The notes under the pieces: generated by a model | Database searches by the model: none | The model's input: the letters and a program-made list of their open reading frames with translations, nothing else | What the model was told of the DNA's origin: nothing | Made by a program: the position numbers and the translations under genes | Shown here: piece by piece, positions 34,779 to 47,255 of the stretch | How positions within the stretch are numbered: position 1 is the stretch's first letter | Layout of the letters: every line of letters starts with the position of its first letter | NCBI GenBank assembly: GCA_032158295.1 | Contig: CM063244.1 | Coordinates: forward strand, 3,538,510-3,602,509 | Source: Pycnopodia helianthoides | Lineage: Eukaryota; Echinodermata; Asteroidea; Forcipulatida; Asteriidae | Direction: 5' to 3' | Length of the DNA: 64,000 nt

Positions 34779-35025
34779 AAGCCCTTTTCACACGACAGCG
34801 ATTTAGCAAGGGTCCCTTGCTTAATTTGAGCATGGTTTGGAAATTTCACAGGTTGAACTTGTTAAAGAGCAACAATGTTTGGACGTTCCAACAGTGAAAT
34901 CTTCTCAAGTTTCGACAGTATTTTATTGCTGTCCTTTCACATGAGGTGCATTTTGTGAAATTTCGCAACCATTCCAAAATTAAGCAAGGACCCTTGCTAA
35001 ATTGCTGTCGTGTGAAAAGGGTTTT
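34779..35025. mobile_element. AAGCCCTTTTCACACGACAG element
   Basis: Inverted ends of about 49 bp: AAGCCCTTTTCACACGACAG, with TTAGCAAGGGTCCCTTGC, against the inverse near 34980-35025. About 247 bp. Confidence 0.82.
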
Positions 35026-35614
35026 ACAATCACACTTCAAGATTTCTTTTCAATCAAAAACACTTTTCCAGATAACCAGTCAGCATTATTTTTTTAATAC
35101 ACAAAGGGTTTTTTTCAATCACGTTATACTAACCACATCACCAAAAATACAGTTTTGTTAATGATTTTGAAATGTAAATTTTTTAATTCAACACAAAATT
35201 CAAGCATCAAGTCATGAAATCCTTTTTTCGTGATGTAGTTCACGGTGAATGTACAACATGTACAGGTAACCATGGAAATACCCATCATGCTCATTTCTTT
35301 ATGACTGAAAAACCTTACTAACTACCCCTTTCTCTCCGTGTATTTGTTATATCTTTAGTTTCTTTTTAATTGTTTTTTTATTTCCCTATTGTGCCGTTGT
35401 GCTTTTCTGCATAATATTAACTCTTGTTAATTACTGTTTATTGTTCCTTTTTGGAACCCTTAATTACTCTCCCTATATTACTCATTAGGATTTAACTGTT
35501 TAAAGTAGATTACGTCATTCGCAGATGTAATTCCAAGTTATGACAAAATAAATTACTTGACTGAAAGTACATACTATATTATTCCCTAGTATCCAATTAT
35601 TCACCGGGTGAAAT

Positions 35615-36007
35615 TTGAAGGAACATTACAGAGATGGATTTTGCTAACAAAACAGTTGCTGGCAGTGTAAGCACTTTATGTAATCCACCATATACATAAA
35701 CTGACAAACCTGTAGAAGTTTGAGATTGATCGACCATCTGGGTCACGAGAAAATAGTGAAAAACCGATTACACATTTGCATGAAATCATATAGATTCAAC
35801 AAATGAATAAAACGTCACTGAGCGATAAACTCCAATCAGATAATTAGTTTATTCATTTCTCATCAAATATGGCATTTCAGACAGAAATATTTCAAGGGAT
35901 GTTTTCTACTATCATCATCATTAGACCGTGTAAGTTTTATGTAAATCTGTGATCAAAAAGTATATTTTACAAGTTTTTTTCTTACCAATTCTGTAATGTT
36001 CCTTTAA
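35615..36007 (+). mobile_element. Family A TTAA element (A7)
   Basis: Full length; the left flank has decayed to TTGA while the right keeps TTAA. Core GGTCACGAGAAAATAGTG and CATTTCAGACAGAAATATTT are intact. Confidence 0.85.
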
Positions 36008-38940
36008 TTTTAAAGAAAAATGCAATTTTGTAGCATTTTGAAGCCATGGTCTGCCCGGGATACTCAGCTAACCATTGTTTGATTGTGTGAGTTTTAATAC
36101 AACAAGGTCTGTCTGACTGTCTGACAATTTAAAAGCGTCACTATTTGCTCTCGTTTTTTTCTTGGTAGTCAACCTCGGCAGTCAACGACGCGAATATGTC
36201 AATAGGTCGGTGGAAGGATATTTCATATTAAATCCTACCCCACAAATCCGTATTTTGTTGAAAAATACGACAATTACCATTGATGCACAGTAATTTCCTT
36301 TCAGTTAACTCACAAGGCCATACTATAAAACAGCCAGATATAATTGACCAGACTAAATAACTAAATAAATTCCCATGTATACCAAACTCATGTGATGTGT
36401 AGCCTCTTTAAAATACTCAGTTTAGCTTCTTTTTTTGGGGGGGGGGGGGGGTTCTGGCAGCCCACTCACTAGTCTTGGTGCAAGTTGTTCTTGTTGAGTT
36501 AGTAAAACCATAAAACCATAGGGCCTACACACACTCAACACAACACACGATGCGCGGCTGCGGAGCGCGCTAAATCACGATAGTTGCGTGATAATGAACA
36601 CAAAGTCTTGCACCAAGACTACCCACTCACCAGAATTTGGGTTTGAATCCCACTGACTAGGCCCATCAACGGACAAGACTCCACAGTCATCAAATTTACC
36701 CAAGAGCAGACTAGGAACCTATGATCAGTAATGTTTATAGGTCTCCAACATTAAAAAGGCATCAAACAGACCCAGTTTTTGGCCAGGATTTGGTAAAAGG
36801 GTGTCCACATTTGCTGGAATTTTAAAAGCTGGGTGTTTAAATTGTTCACTTACAATACATTTACATGTAAATGACAGATAAAACAGGGTGTCCACATTTA
36901 AAACAGGGTGTCCGAAAGGCACCCAGACACCCCTCTGGCTAACACTAGAAAAACAGACCATATGGAGATACCATAGGTAGATGAATCCAATTCAGCATGT
37001 TTCCAATCAGGATCTCCACTTTATACTCAACTGTACAGTATATTCAATTACACCTCATAAAAGTGTCAATAATTAAGATTTTTGTCAAGAAACTTTTTCA
37101 AACATGTCAAATTGTATTGTGCAAACTATTAGGGTATTTCCTCCCCAGTATAATAGGAGAAACCATTCAGAAAAAAAAAAGATTACGAATGTACTGATCC
37201 TAGAGATAATTCATAGGCGATGGTCTGGATCCACCAACAAAACAATTTTGTATCTCAGCCAATTCCAACTACTTAGTTGTTGTTGTTTAATACTGAGCAA
37301 AATAACATTGACTTTGAAACCAATATGATCATTAATTTATGAACAATCCCTTTTCTGCAATTTTCCAATTAGTTTTGTAGTCTTGTGTACATTAGGTGAC
37401 AATTGATTTTTTTTTTTAAACAATTGACGTTCAACTTTATTGAGTACACATTTAACACTGCTAGGGCCACAGTGCTGCTTCAACCTTAAAACACTGCTCA
37501 ATAATTTTCTGCTAAGCTAAAAACAGTTCCATGAAACCAGTCATAAATGGTACATTTGTCATTCATACTGGCGGCCTTCGTAAACACTTCTTTGAAATTG
37601 TGAATTCTCAAACTAAGAAACTTTCAAACTAAAATGTATTCCATACAAGTGGCCTTTTCAAAATTATTATGCGTGAGTTAATTTTACAGTACTGTATCTT
37701 GAATATTTTAAAGAACAAATACACACTGCATGTTGTACATTGTATTCGTGAACGAAAATCGAGACTTGTAAACGACGACAACTGGAATAAAACCAACCAT
37801 TCTGCAAACAAATTCCTCAATGACTTCATCTCGAATTCACGGAATCATTCCTCAGTGACCGCATCTGGAAATCATAGAATAATTTGGGAGGACATTGGCA
37901 CAGCACTGCAATCAAATGAGAACCAACTTGGCATAAACTCAACTTCATTATTAAAATATTATACAGAAGAAGCATTTACATACAGTGTTTGTAATTCAAG
38001 TATGCATTAAATCTGAACAATAACAGCAGTTCAAACTTGATTTAATTTGATGGATTAAAGGTGGATCAAGGTCCTTTTTAGCTTCTAAAATACTTTGCTT
38101 ATTTTTATTTTACTTTGTGTTATTTAGAAGAAAGCTTATGACAAGGAATTATGTTTTTAAGGTATTCACTTTTTAGCTCCTAGTTTGTTTTTTGATGTAA
38201 TTCTTTGTTTGTAATTTGCTGTATTTTTATGGTTTTTTTATTGTAATTTGCGCCTTCGAACATCCTCGGATGGAGAGGGACAAGAATGAAACCACAGACT
38301 CTTGACAGTGATGAGTCCCTGCAACAATGGTAGTCGCTACTATGCCAAACGATTTAAGCCTACAGCTGTTTAGAGAAGATGTTGAAGAAATACTTAGCTC
38401 TGGATATGGGAGGAAAACCCTTAAGAAAGTAAATAGGGCAAAACCACAATCAGGTGGGGGATAGAAAACAAACTCTACGAACAAAAACACGACTCCGGTC
38501 CAAGGCAGGATTCGACCCGGATCCACAGAGAAGAAATGACATAATAAACATATTCTTTATGAATTCTGCAAGCGTTAATAAATCTGACAGTTATAAAGGG
38601 ATGATAGCTCTTTCCCGATCTATAACACCTAATCAAAAGTTATCCAATAAGTATAATTGACTAACTTGATGATTCTTTCATAAATAAATGTAAATAAATT
38701 CTCTCTTTTTTTCAAGAATCTTGACTGGTTACTTTGATACTTGAGGGTTGGATACAAAATGTTGAATTAAACTGTTGATTTAATGACAGCACAGAAATGA
38801 GTCACCGTACCTTCATGCTCATTACTAATAATTACTCACAATCACTTTTAGCTCCTTTTTAATACCACGCGTTAAACATGGATGGTTTCTGGCCCTACCT
38901 GATTGTGTGGATTCCCATTTTGGTTTTCCCCACATCTGAA
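36008..38940. other. Non-coding region with unassigned frames
   Basis: Holds a 17-base G run (36437-36453), repeat H and a 113-codon Asn/Ser-rich plus frame (37669-38010) that has no domain, no splice support and AT-driven composition. I do not call it a gene. Confidence 0.35.
36773..36955. repeat. Dispersed repeat H (copy 1)
   Basis: GCCAGGATTTGGTAAAAGGG, TTGTTCACTTACAATA and CACCCAGACACCCCTCTGGC recur at 48925 in the same order. The ends include GCCA / TGGC. The frame crossing it is spurious. Confidence 0.7.
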
Positions 38941-39250
38941 CTAAAGGTATTGTACACTATGGTTAACATCAAAATCATGCCAAATTTTAGTGATTAAACA
39001 TAGCATGAACAAACAACTGTGAAGTTGACTCAATTGGTTTATCGAGGTCCACAGAAATAGTGAAAGAGTTTATGTGTTTCTGATTTTTCAAATTATCGCG
39101 CGCATGATTACATTGTTTTACTCGTTCTCAAAACGATAGCATTTTAGGCAATATTTTAAGTATCCTTTAAACATTATTACTTGGTATCATGTACGTTATG
39201 TGTGAATTGTGACATTGTGTTTTCGATCTACCAATATGTAAAGGCTTTAA
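38941..39250 (-). mobile_element. Family B TTAA element, indel-rich copy (B5)
   Basis: Alignable along its length to other B copies but with many single-base deletions, for example CATAGCATG for CATATGCATG and GTGAAGTTGA for GTGAAAGTTTGA. It may be old or poorly sequenced. Confidence 0.78.
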
Positions 39251-39862
39251 GTACTCTCTTTTTCTTGTTTCGTATTCATCTTGTTATTGGGGCTAACTGT
39301 GCTGTTGAATGTGTTGAAAATCTCAGAATGAGCAGGGATCGCAAGAGACTTTGATAACATCATGTGGAAACAAGCTTTTTACTGTACATGGCAAGATTTA
39401 AATTATGACACACAGATAAAATATTTTTTGCACATCAATAGTTTCCACTAAAAATGTCACAAACACCATAGAAACACTAGCCAATCTTGCATGACAAGGC
39501 AGAAGGTCACATCTAGACAGAAGGTAGACTGCCTGACAAAGGTCATGTAACAACAGCTGGACTTCAGCGGCTGTAGAGGAGCAGCCATGTTTGAAGGAAA
39601 TCTTACTTCCAAATCCCCTGGTGCATCTCTAACCATGAAACAGGTCATAGAAGAGATGCATACACTTGGTAGAATTTGGAGTATTATTCTCTTACACTTT
39701 ATGCACAAATTCATTGCTAAAAAGCGAGGAATTTCCTTTAGACACTAGGTACAAGTTTTGCTCCTGATTTCCCGCATCGAGACAAGATTTGGGATTTGTA
39801 GTATTTACAGTCCTGTTTACAGGGGGAGTAGTTCAGATTTCTGATCTTTAAAAAAATAGTTT

Positions 39863-40205
39863 TTAAAGGCCCTGTACACTATTGGTAAGATCGAAAAAAC
39901 ACAATGGTCACACATTCACACATAACTTACATGATTTAAAGTAAGTAATGGTAGAAAGGGTTCCTTAAAATATTTCTGCCTAAAATGCTATCGTTTCTGA
40001 GAAACGAGTAAAACAATAGTAATTATCGCGTGCGATAATTTGAAAAAACAGAAAACACATAAGATCTCTTTTTACTATTTTCTCGTGACCTCGATGACCA
40101 ATTGAGCTCAAACTTTCACAGGTTTGTTTGTTCATGCATATGTTTAATCACACAAAATGTGGACACTGATTTTGAGCTGTTACCAAAAGTGTACAATACC
40201 TTTAA
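39863..40205 (+). mobile_element. Family B TTAA element (B6)
   Basis: Full length, TTAA both ends, with the ATTATCGCGTGCGATAAT centre. Very close to B2 and B7. Confidence 0.87.
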
Positions 40206-41240
40206 ATGCAGAAATAATTTTCATAAATCGTAGAGATTAATTTTACCATGGATGACGGTATTCATAACTCTACTTCTAGAGCCTCTAAGTCATTACAAAT
40301 TACATGTTTTTTCTTTTCTTTTCAACTCAAGAGACAAAGTTTGGGATTGAATTATCACCTTTCAAGTGGATTCAACCTGAAAGCTATGGTGTATTAATCC
40401 CCTAAAGATTTCTACTCTGTCAAAGTTGAGAAACTACATGTAGTAGCATTTGAAATCCACACACAAATCAACACTGTGTATTTGGATTGCGCCCTGCAAT
40501 CAAAACAGGCCTGGTATGGACATGCACAAACTCCCTGATAAAACAGGTTTAGCGTTGAATGAAAATGATGTGTTTGTAATAATTATTGACATCTGGACTA
40601 GAAGACGGTTTAAAAAAACCAATGATGATTTATCCTTTTTACTTTTAAGTTGTGTTTTTGGTTCTCAAGGTTCCACTTACTAATTCAGAAAGATTTATCA
40701 TTGAAAAAATTAATTTACTAAAGCCTTAACCAAATGTATACTAATTAATCAGCTTAATAATATTACATTATTATCTGTTAAGTCCGAAACAAATCCTTTA
40801 CAAAATTATACAAATTTAAACTTGGCTATAGAAGAGGTGTGGATAGACAAAACATGCTGCACGGATGCAACCCTGGCCCCTGGGGGTAACCGATCGAGTC
40901 CCCATGATGAAACAGCCAACAGTGATTAACATTCCATTTGACTACTAAGTACTAGTTTGCTGTAAAAGTGCTGCAACAATAACAGTAACACTTGCATTAT
41001 TGTCAAATGACTGCCTTGACAATAGTCAAGACAATTGCATTCAAAAAGTATTGAGCTGTGGCTGTAACGCCAGACGACTAAACAGTTCTACTTCTAGAAG
41101 CAATACATTGTTAGTGTCAACGGCGCCTAACCTGTGTACTGCCTACTGGTAGGCCAAACCAAACCAAATTGCTCCCTATTTTAAAAACGCTGAAAACAAC
41201 ATCCATAGTCTACGCTAATCATGATATAAAGAGTACTTAC

Positions 41241-41418
41241 ATCATTTACAGTTAGGATCATCCGAAGCTAAATCATGTGTGAGTCCAGTCTGTGTTTACG
41301 ATTTGTAAGCCTACATTGTATACTCTACACATTGACGAGATATAATACATCCGTAATAATAAGGTCTGGGTCGTACAATGCTGTGTGTAGCTATTGATTG
41401 TACACAATAGTGTTTATA
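41241..41418 (-). promoter_or_regulatory. Candidate minus-strand promoter and non-coding first exon
   Basis: The minus strand reads ATTATAAACA at 41420-41411. About 170 nt downstream is a strong donor, AAATGAT|GTAAGTACTC, with the last exon base at 41241. A start site near 41385 would give an exon of about 145 nt with no long frame. No other minus-strand gene was found between here and the sarcospan-like exon, whose acceptor implies an upstream exon, so this could be its first exon. That link is inference and would need an intron of about 32 kb. Confidence 0.22.
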
Positions 41419-41458
41419 ATCAACTCCCATCCATCAGCTCGCGCGGTGTGACTGGTGC

Positions 41459-41488
41459 GGTCGCTCTCTGAACAAGAGAGGGCGACCT
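41459..41488. other. Strong GC hairpin
   Basis: GGTCGCTCTCT, loop GAACA, then AGAGAGGGCGACC; one bulge. It lies just upstream of the candidate minus-strand promoter. Role unknown. Confidence 0.5.
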
Positions 41489-42109
41489 TTTATTTCATTG
41501 AGTCGCTATGCTAGCCAGGGCCGTCTTTTTGGCTTATCATCAGGCACTGGGACCAATTTTATCTCCGTGAGGGTTGGGGCCGACCGAATTTTTGTTTACC
41601 AAAAGTTACTCAGTTACATGAAACTCAGTTTTGAAATTGACACTTTTTTTTGCCGAATTTTATATGAATTGCTCGACAGTTTGAACAGTCTATGGCTCTG
41701 TCTGCGTCTAGTAAGAGGAGATTTTTATTTATTGTTTTTCCCCTTTTTTCATGGTGAGGGTTCCAGGACTTATTCTCTAGTCCGGACTGCTTTGTTCTTA
41801 TTGATCACATCCTTGTGCTCATTATTAATTCTAGCTGTCACGAGTTCAATGAAAAATCTGGCAAACATGAGAGATTTTTTTTTTTTTTTTTTTTTTAAAT
41901 CTCTAGCCTCGTAAATGAGTCCGTTGATGACACCTATGCACATACTAGGCGTTGCTTGGAAGCCGTAATTACAATAAGGATTCTCCCGTAGTCGTCAAAA
42001 GTGTTTTCATTAGGCAAAAGGAAAAAAAACATTATTAGTGTCTCCGCCCGCTTCCATTTTAGAGGCCGCCTCCTTCTTGATTTCAAGGATAAATGTCAAC
42101 GATCTCTGA

Positions 42110-42467
42110 CGGAACATTACAGAACAGTTGCTGGCAGTGTAAGCACTTTATACATAAACTAACAAACCTGTAGAAGTTTGAAATCGATCGGCCATCTGGG
42201 TCACGAGAAAATAGTGAAAAACCGATTACACATTTGCATGAAATCATATAGATTCAACAAATGAATAAAACGCTCACTGAGCGATATAAACTCCAATCAG
42301 AAAATTAGTTTATTCATTTCTCATCAAATATGGCATTTCAGACAGAAATATTTCAAGGGATGTTCTCTACCATCATCATCATTAGACTGTGTAAGTTTTA
42401 TGTAAATCTGTGATCAAAAGTATATTTTACAAGTTTTTTTCTTACCAATTCTGTAACGTTCCTTTAA
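42110..42467 (+). mobile_element. Family A TTAA element, left end damaged (A8)
   Basis: The left terminus has lost the TTTTTGCTAACAAAA segment (GGAACATTACAGAACAGTTG). The right end is intact with TTAA. Confidence 0.82.
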
Positions 42468-42503
42468 ACAAATGTGATTGTATTTTTAGACTTTGGCACA
42501 ATG

Positions 42504-42660
42504 AAAAAACACACTTAAAAAAAGCTGACAACCGTCTTTAAAAAAAATAGCCCGGTTGGTTGTCTTGAAAAATATGTCGGAAGGCCATTTTTTGTTTTGT
42601 TGGGGGGGGGGGGAGGCCCTCCTCCTTCCTTAAAAAAAAAAAGACAGGACGCTAAACATG
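42504..42660 (-). repeat. Dispersed repeat Q (copy 1)
   Basis: Minus-strand reading begins CATGTTTAGCGTCCTG and includes AGCCCGG-type and GTCTTGAAAAAT-type segments also found at 54887-55040. Contains a 14-base G run. Confidence 0.62.
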
Positions 42661-42667
42661 TTTTTTT

Positions 42668-44086
42668 TTGTTCCCCCTTTTTTGTTGACAACGTGGATAC
42701 ACCCCCCCCCCCAACACGGGATATACAGCAGAGCTCGAAGTGAATAACCCGGGCTTGCGGACCAAGGTGTCATTGTTTTTGTTAATGTCGTGTGTTTGGG
42801 GTTTTTTTGTTGTTGAAAGGAGCAGGTTACTGCATTGTTCTAAACACCAAACAATTATATATATCACAAGGGAAACTGACCGGGTATAATTTTGTTGTTT
42901 AATAATTTGGGGTTAAATTTTGGGTGGCAGGCAGAAGCCAATCAACCTGTTTTAAAAATAGCATAAGACCATCGACTACATCAGGTTTTAATCAAGTTAA
43001 AAAATAAAGTGGAAGAGTATGTTCAAGATCAAAGTGTCTCTTGCGACACTTCGGCGACTCATTGAATAAATTAAATTCACTAAAACAACCAACGCGTTAC
43101 GCAAATGTTACTATGTAAAAGGCTTGTCGCTGAAAGATTTTAAAAGCGGTTGAAACACATTGTCTTTTTTTGCTGGTTAGAAGAAAACATTTCGAAATAC
43201 ATTGTTTTCTAAACAATTCATGAACATGATGAATAAAATATTGTTATTATTGAGCCCAACTTACCTTGTGTTGAATGTGTTCACATAATTGTTATGAAGA
43301 GCACCCGGGGAAAATGTAAAAAAAAAAACGATGTGTAAATCACCCATCCGACATGAGACGAGAGATACCAAACTCAACCAGCCCTTTGTAAATCCACAGA
43401 GTAGATAGGTCACAATTGATAATCTTAACTAGCGAACAAGATGACCATCAGCACTGATAGCTAACGTGTTGCGAAATGATGAGCGATCTACCGGGATACG
43501 CCGATATAAAAGGATGCGAGACGATGATCTTCATCATCAAGGTGTTACTGGACAATGAGGCATTGAGGGCGCTCGTCACTGAAAAAGGATTTTGTCATTA
43601 TTTTCTGGGAGGATTATTGCTTGCTCGCTGCTCCCAGCGCCTCATCTTGGATGAGACGGGTTGGGCCTAGCGAAGGAGTTGCTTCATCGACTGTTCGGGC
43701 TGACATTTTCCTTTTTGTTATTAAGTTTGATTACAAATATCAAAAGCTAATTGCGATGGTTTCTTGTCGTGGCGCTGTTGGTCATCTCGAAGATAAGATC
43801 GGGATAAGTTCAAGATTCATTCATTCGTTCATTCTTCTTTTTTTTTTACCACATCTCATTTCATTATGTGACAAGGCATAAATACATACATGTAGTTTTG
43901 GGTATTATAAAGTTCGAGCTTGTTTTACAAAATATATTTATCCACTTTGGAATCCCCAAAAAGTGGAGCTTGTCGAGCAGAGATCCCCTTTAAAAAAACA
44001 TTTAATGAAAAACAATTGAACGTATAAATTTTAAATTGTACATAACACACGGAAAAACAGATGGAATCTCCTGCGCGTCAAGATTC
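42668..44086. other. Mostly non-coding, with a GC-richer core
   Basis: C and T runs at 42699-42714; repeat shared with 3364 at 42867; GC-richer 43440-43700 with the TATAAAAGG site. No confirmed exon. Confidence 0.35.
43505..43513 (+). promoter_or_regulatory. TATAAAAGG core-promoter-like site
   Basis: A consensus TATAAAAGG lies in a GC-richer stretch (43440-43700). A 64-codon frame starting at 43476 spans it, so that frame could not be made from this promoter. No downstream donor stands out. Confidence 0.22.
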
Positions 44087-44848
44087 TTAAAGGAACACGT
44101 TGCCTTCAAATCTCATGAAATTTTACTGTTTTGAGGTGTTATAATTAGTGAACGGTAATTTAAAAAAAAAAAACATTGACCTCTGAACCCCGAGACATGT
44201 CCCGCGAAATGTATACGTTTTTCAAGCCGTCAACACGATCGTCGATGCAATAACAGTAACGGGTACCAGACCTTCGTACACCACACAAAGCATCGGTGTT
44301 ACTAGGTTGGCCCCGCTAAAATCATACATTGTACGAGAACCCTGTCTTCGCGTCGTCTACTGTATGCAGCATGCAGGGGGAATCTATGGGTGGTATGGCC
44401 GCGGGGTTTTCTGTTGCTGGTACGTCCCTGGACGCCCGGACGGACCGAGACGTGGGGACTTGCTACTTAATTATTTAACGGATGTTTTTTCTTTCTTTTT
44501 TCATTCATTTATTAACTGGATATTTATTGGAATACAATTAACAGATGGTAATCGTAACATTTTAAATAAAATAATTGCTCAGTCGTAGTTCAACAGCTGC
44601 GACTGGAAATAAGACTAATAAATTTGTCCGCCATTTATGGGAGTCAAAATCTTGACTCTCATAAATGGCGGAGCGTTTTGTTTCGCGAAAGTTATCAAAA
44701 GCCAAGCATTTCTAAGGCACGTTTGTGTGGATCGTTATATTTACTTTTTAAACATCTTTCCGACCGTGCTCATTATACATCATCAAACGCTTGTTATAGC
44801 CCCAAAGCGCCCAACAGCGCCCAACCCGAAGGCAACGTGTTCCTTTAA
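44087..44848. mobile_element. TTAA element with ACACGTTGCC ends, long form
   Basis: TTAAAGGAACACGTTGCCTT on the left and the inverse AAGGCAACGTGTTCCTTTAA on the right bound 762 bp. The right third contains a hairpin around GCCATTTATGGGAGTCAAAA / its inverse. The middle is GC-richer with no sensible frame. Its right TTAA is shared with the next foldback. Confidence 0.75.
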
Positions 44849-45230
44849 AGGTACACGTTGCCTTGGATCGGTCGAGTTGGTCTATAAAAAGCGTTTGTAA
44901 ACGTTTGTTATCAAATGCAAATGGTTAGAAAGATGTTTTAAAAGTAGAATACAATGATCCACACAAATATGCCTCGAAATGCATGGTTTTCCTTTGAACT
45001 TTGCGAACTAACACGGTCGGCCATTTTGTGGAATTTGACTCCATAAAATGGCCGACTGTGTTAGTTCACGATGTCAAAGGAAAACCACGCAATTTCGAGG
45101 CATATTTGTGTGGATCATTGTATTCTACTTTAAAAAAAATCTTTCTAACCATTTGCATCTTATAAAAAACGGTTTACAAACGCTTTTTTTTAGACCAATT
45201 CGACCGATTCAGGGCAACGTGTACCTTTAA
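44845..45230. mobile_element. Near-perfect foldback TTAA element
   Basis: TTAAAGGTACACGTTGCC ... GGCAACGTGTACCTTTAA. Almost the whole 386 bp is two arms of about 185 bp, meeting near GGCCATTTTGTGG / CCATAAAATGGCC. Arm motifs such as CGAGTTGGTCTATAAAAAGC have inverse partners near 45180. Long arms suggest a hairpin-forming element. Confidence 0.85.
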
Positions 45231-46145
45231 TTTTGCAAATGAACGACAATTCCAACGTATTCAAAACAAATTCATCGTTTCCTTGACAAATGTAGATCTC
45301 AACGAGCCACCACTTCCTTAGTCTCACTCAAAAATTGTAAAAATTCCATGGATTAGATTTTCCTTTTACAAATGTGTTAATTCCAAACGTAACTGTAACT
45401 TCATTGTTATGTATTTCCTTTTGAAGTCTCCTGTCCTAACCTCCGTCACTCGCGGTTGATTGTCCCTAAAGACAGGGTCACTGCCACAACAAATGGCTCC
45501 CATACACCATCTCACCTAGCTCACTGTTTAAAGGAACGTTACAGAATTGGTTTTTGCTAACAAAACAGTTGCTGGCAGTGCAAGCACTTTATGTAATCCA
45601 CCAATATACATAAACTGACAAACTGTAGAAGTCTGAGATCGATCGGCCATCTGGGTCACGAGAAAATAGTGAAAAACCGATTACACATTTGCATGAAATC
45701 ATATAGATTCAACAAATGAATGAATTGCTCATTGAGCGATAAACTCCAATCAGAAAATTAGTTTATTCATTTCTCATCAAATATGGCATTTCAGACAGAA
45801 ATATTTCAAGGGATGTTTTCTACTATCATCATCATTAGACCGTGTAAGTTATATGTAAATCTGTGATCAAAAAGTATATTTTACAAGTTTTCTTCTTACC
45901 AATTCTGTAATGTTCCTTTAATCAAGTATTCCAACCCATCCCCTCACCTATCTAGTCATCCTAGTGTGGACTAGTTTGGGTCTAGTGTAGATCTAGTTTG
46001 GTTCTCGTTTTGCCTTTTAGCATTGTGTGTTTTTTTATATGTGTGTTTAAATTTTAAATTTTTATACATCTTTTATCCATCCTGTAATCGGCGCTTGCGC
46101 TGTAGGATGTTGTATGAAATAAACTAAACTAAGTAAAATAAAATA
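45231..46145 (+). mobile_element. LINE C-terminal/3' remnant split by A9
   Basis: Before A9, conceptual translation gives ANERQFQRIQNKFIVSLTN and later NLRHSRLIVPKDRVTATTNG with frame changes, which resemble C-terminal segments of non-LTR retrotransposon proteins. After A9 the sequence ends in GGCGCTTGCGCTGTAGGATG, AATAAACTAAACTAAGTAAA. Family (jockey, CR1 or L2 type) not decided. Confidence 0.42.
45528..45921 (+). mobile_element. Family A TTAA element inside a LINE remnant (A9)
   Basis: TTAA on both sides, full length. Flanks on both sides are parts of a probable LINE 3' region, so this insertion is younger than the LINE copy. Confidence 0.86.
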
Positions 46146-46521
46146 AATTCATTTGTTCGTATAATATTAGTAGAAATGCCGCACTGTTAGAGATCGCGAA
46201 CAATAATATGAACATTGAGAGTTCGAATAATCATAATATCCCTACAATTGGTATTTTAGTTCCAAAATCCACGATTTTCACAAAGGAAAAAAAATTCCTG
46301 AATTTTTTTTTAAGTATTCCATTGATTAGTTGTTCAGCCCAGAGACTTAACAACAGCGTCAAATTTTCATACTATCAGTTGTTTGAGTGTTTGAGGCCTT
46401 TGTTGCGACTCCCCATTTTACTGTTTATGAATGATTAATACGTCAGTTTATTTGTGTTTTTTGACACGAAACACAAAGAAAACGGATAATAATGGTCATA
46501 AAAAGCAAATACACAAGTTCA

Positions 46522-46860
46522 CCAACAGAGGGCAGCAAACTCCTTGCCTAAGAAAATGAGAGTTCGTGGGTTCCCGCTGTACCGTAAACAGGAACAGAGG
46601 GGTATTTATAGCAGAACATACCAGCGATACTTTACTAAATGTTGCATTATTATCGTGTGGTGATCATCATATCATTGTGTGTGTGTGTGCCGCCGTACCC
46701 ATCGTACCATGATGATGTACTGCTTGGAAATTACGTGCACTCTACGATGAGAGTCGATCCCTAGACGCTAGACGAGCCAGTCAAGTCAGGATAAAACTAC
46801 GGTAAAACTACCGCTGAAACATCCACTTTGACATCTCTTTTTGGTCTTCTATAAATTTCG
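46522..46860 (+). promoter_or_regulatory. Candidate plus-strand promoter with CTCF-like site, TATA-like box and exon-1 donor
   Basis: CCAACAGAGGGCAGC at 46522-46536 fits the core of the metazoan CTCF motif. A TATTTATA box lies at 46603-46610. A transcript starting near 46635 would end at a perfect donor, TTTCG|GTAAGTCAC (exon end 46860). The exon has only a 13-codon ATG frame, so it would be non-coding. The order insulator-like site, TATA, exon, donor is seen; function is inferred. Possible downstream exons are at 49504-50905. Confidence 0.3.
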
Positions 46861-47255
46861 GTAAGTCACAATGAATTGAGTGAAGTTTGAGGACTTCTTT
46901 TATGTTACTGTAACCGCAAATTGTACTGGATGAAGTTACTTGTTTGGTATCTTTCATTGCGAATTCCTTCCTGTTGACTGTTTTGGCTGATGATTTGAAA
47001 GTACCATGACGCCTACACGTAACGTCATTGCATCTATTTCGTGATAAACTGCAAATGGAGCTATTTTGTATTAAAATTTTTCTGTTTGGACTTCACTATT
47101 TAGTATTATTTATAGTATTAATACTAGCCCCATAAAAAGTGCCAATATGCAGGACTCCCTCTGCTTCTTGGCTTCACTCCCACCCGTTTGACGTAGGCTC
47201 GCAAAAAGTGGAGATTTTGTGCAAGATCGTTTTGGTGTAATTTTAATTTTATGAA

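Noticed and set aside
37669..38010. 113-codon plus frame, Asn/Ser-rich
   Set aside because: AT-driven composition, no recognisable domain or splice sites; kept only as a note.
41498..41914. 138-codon plus frame, hydrophobic, ending in poly-Phe
   Set aside because: Runs into a 20-base poly-T; no domain, no splice support.
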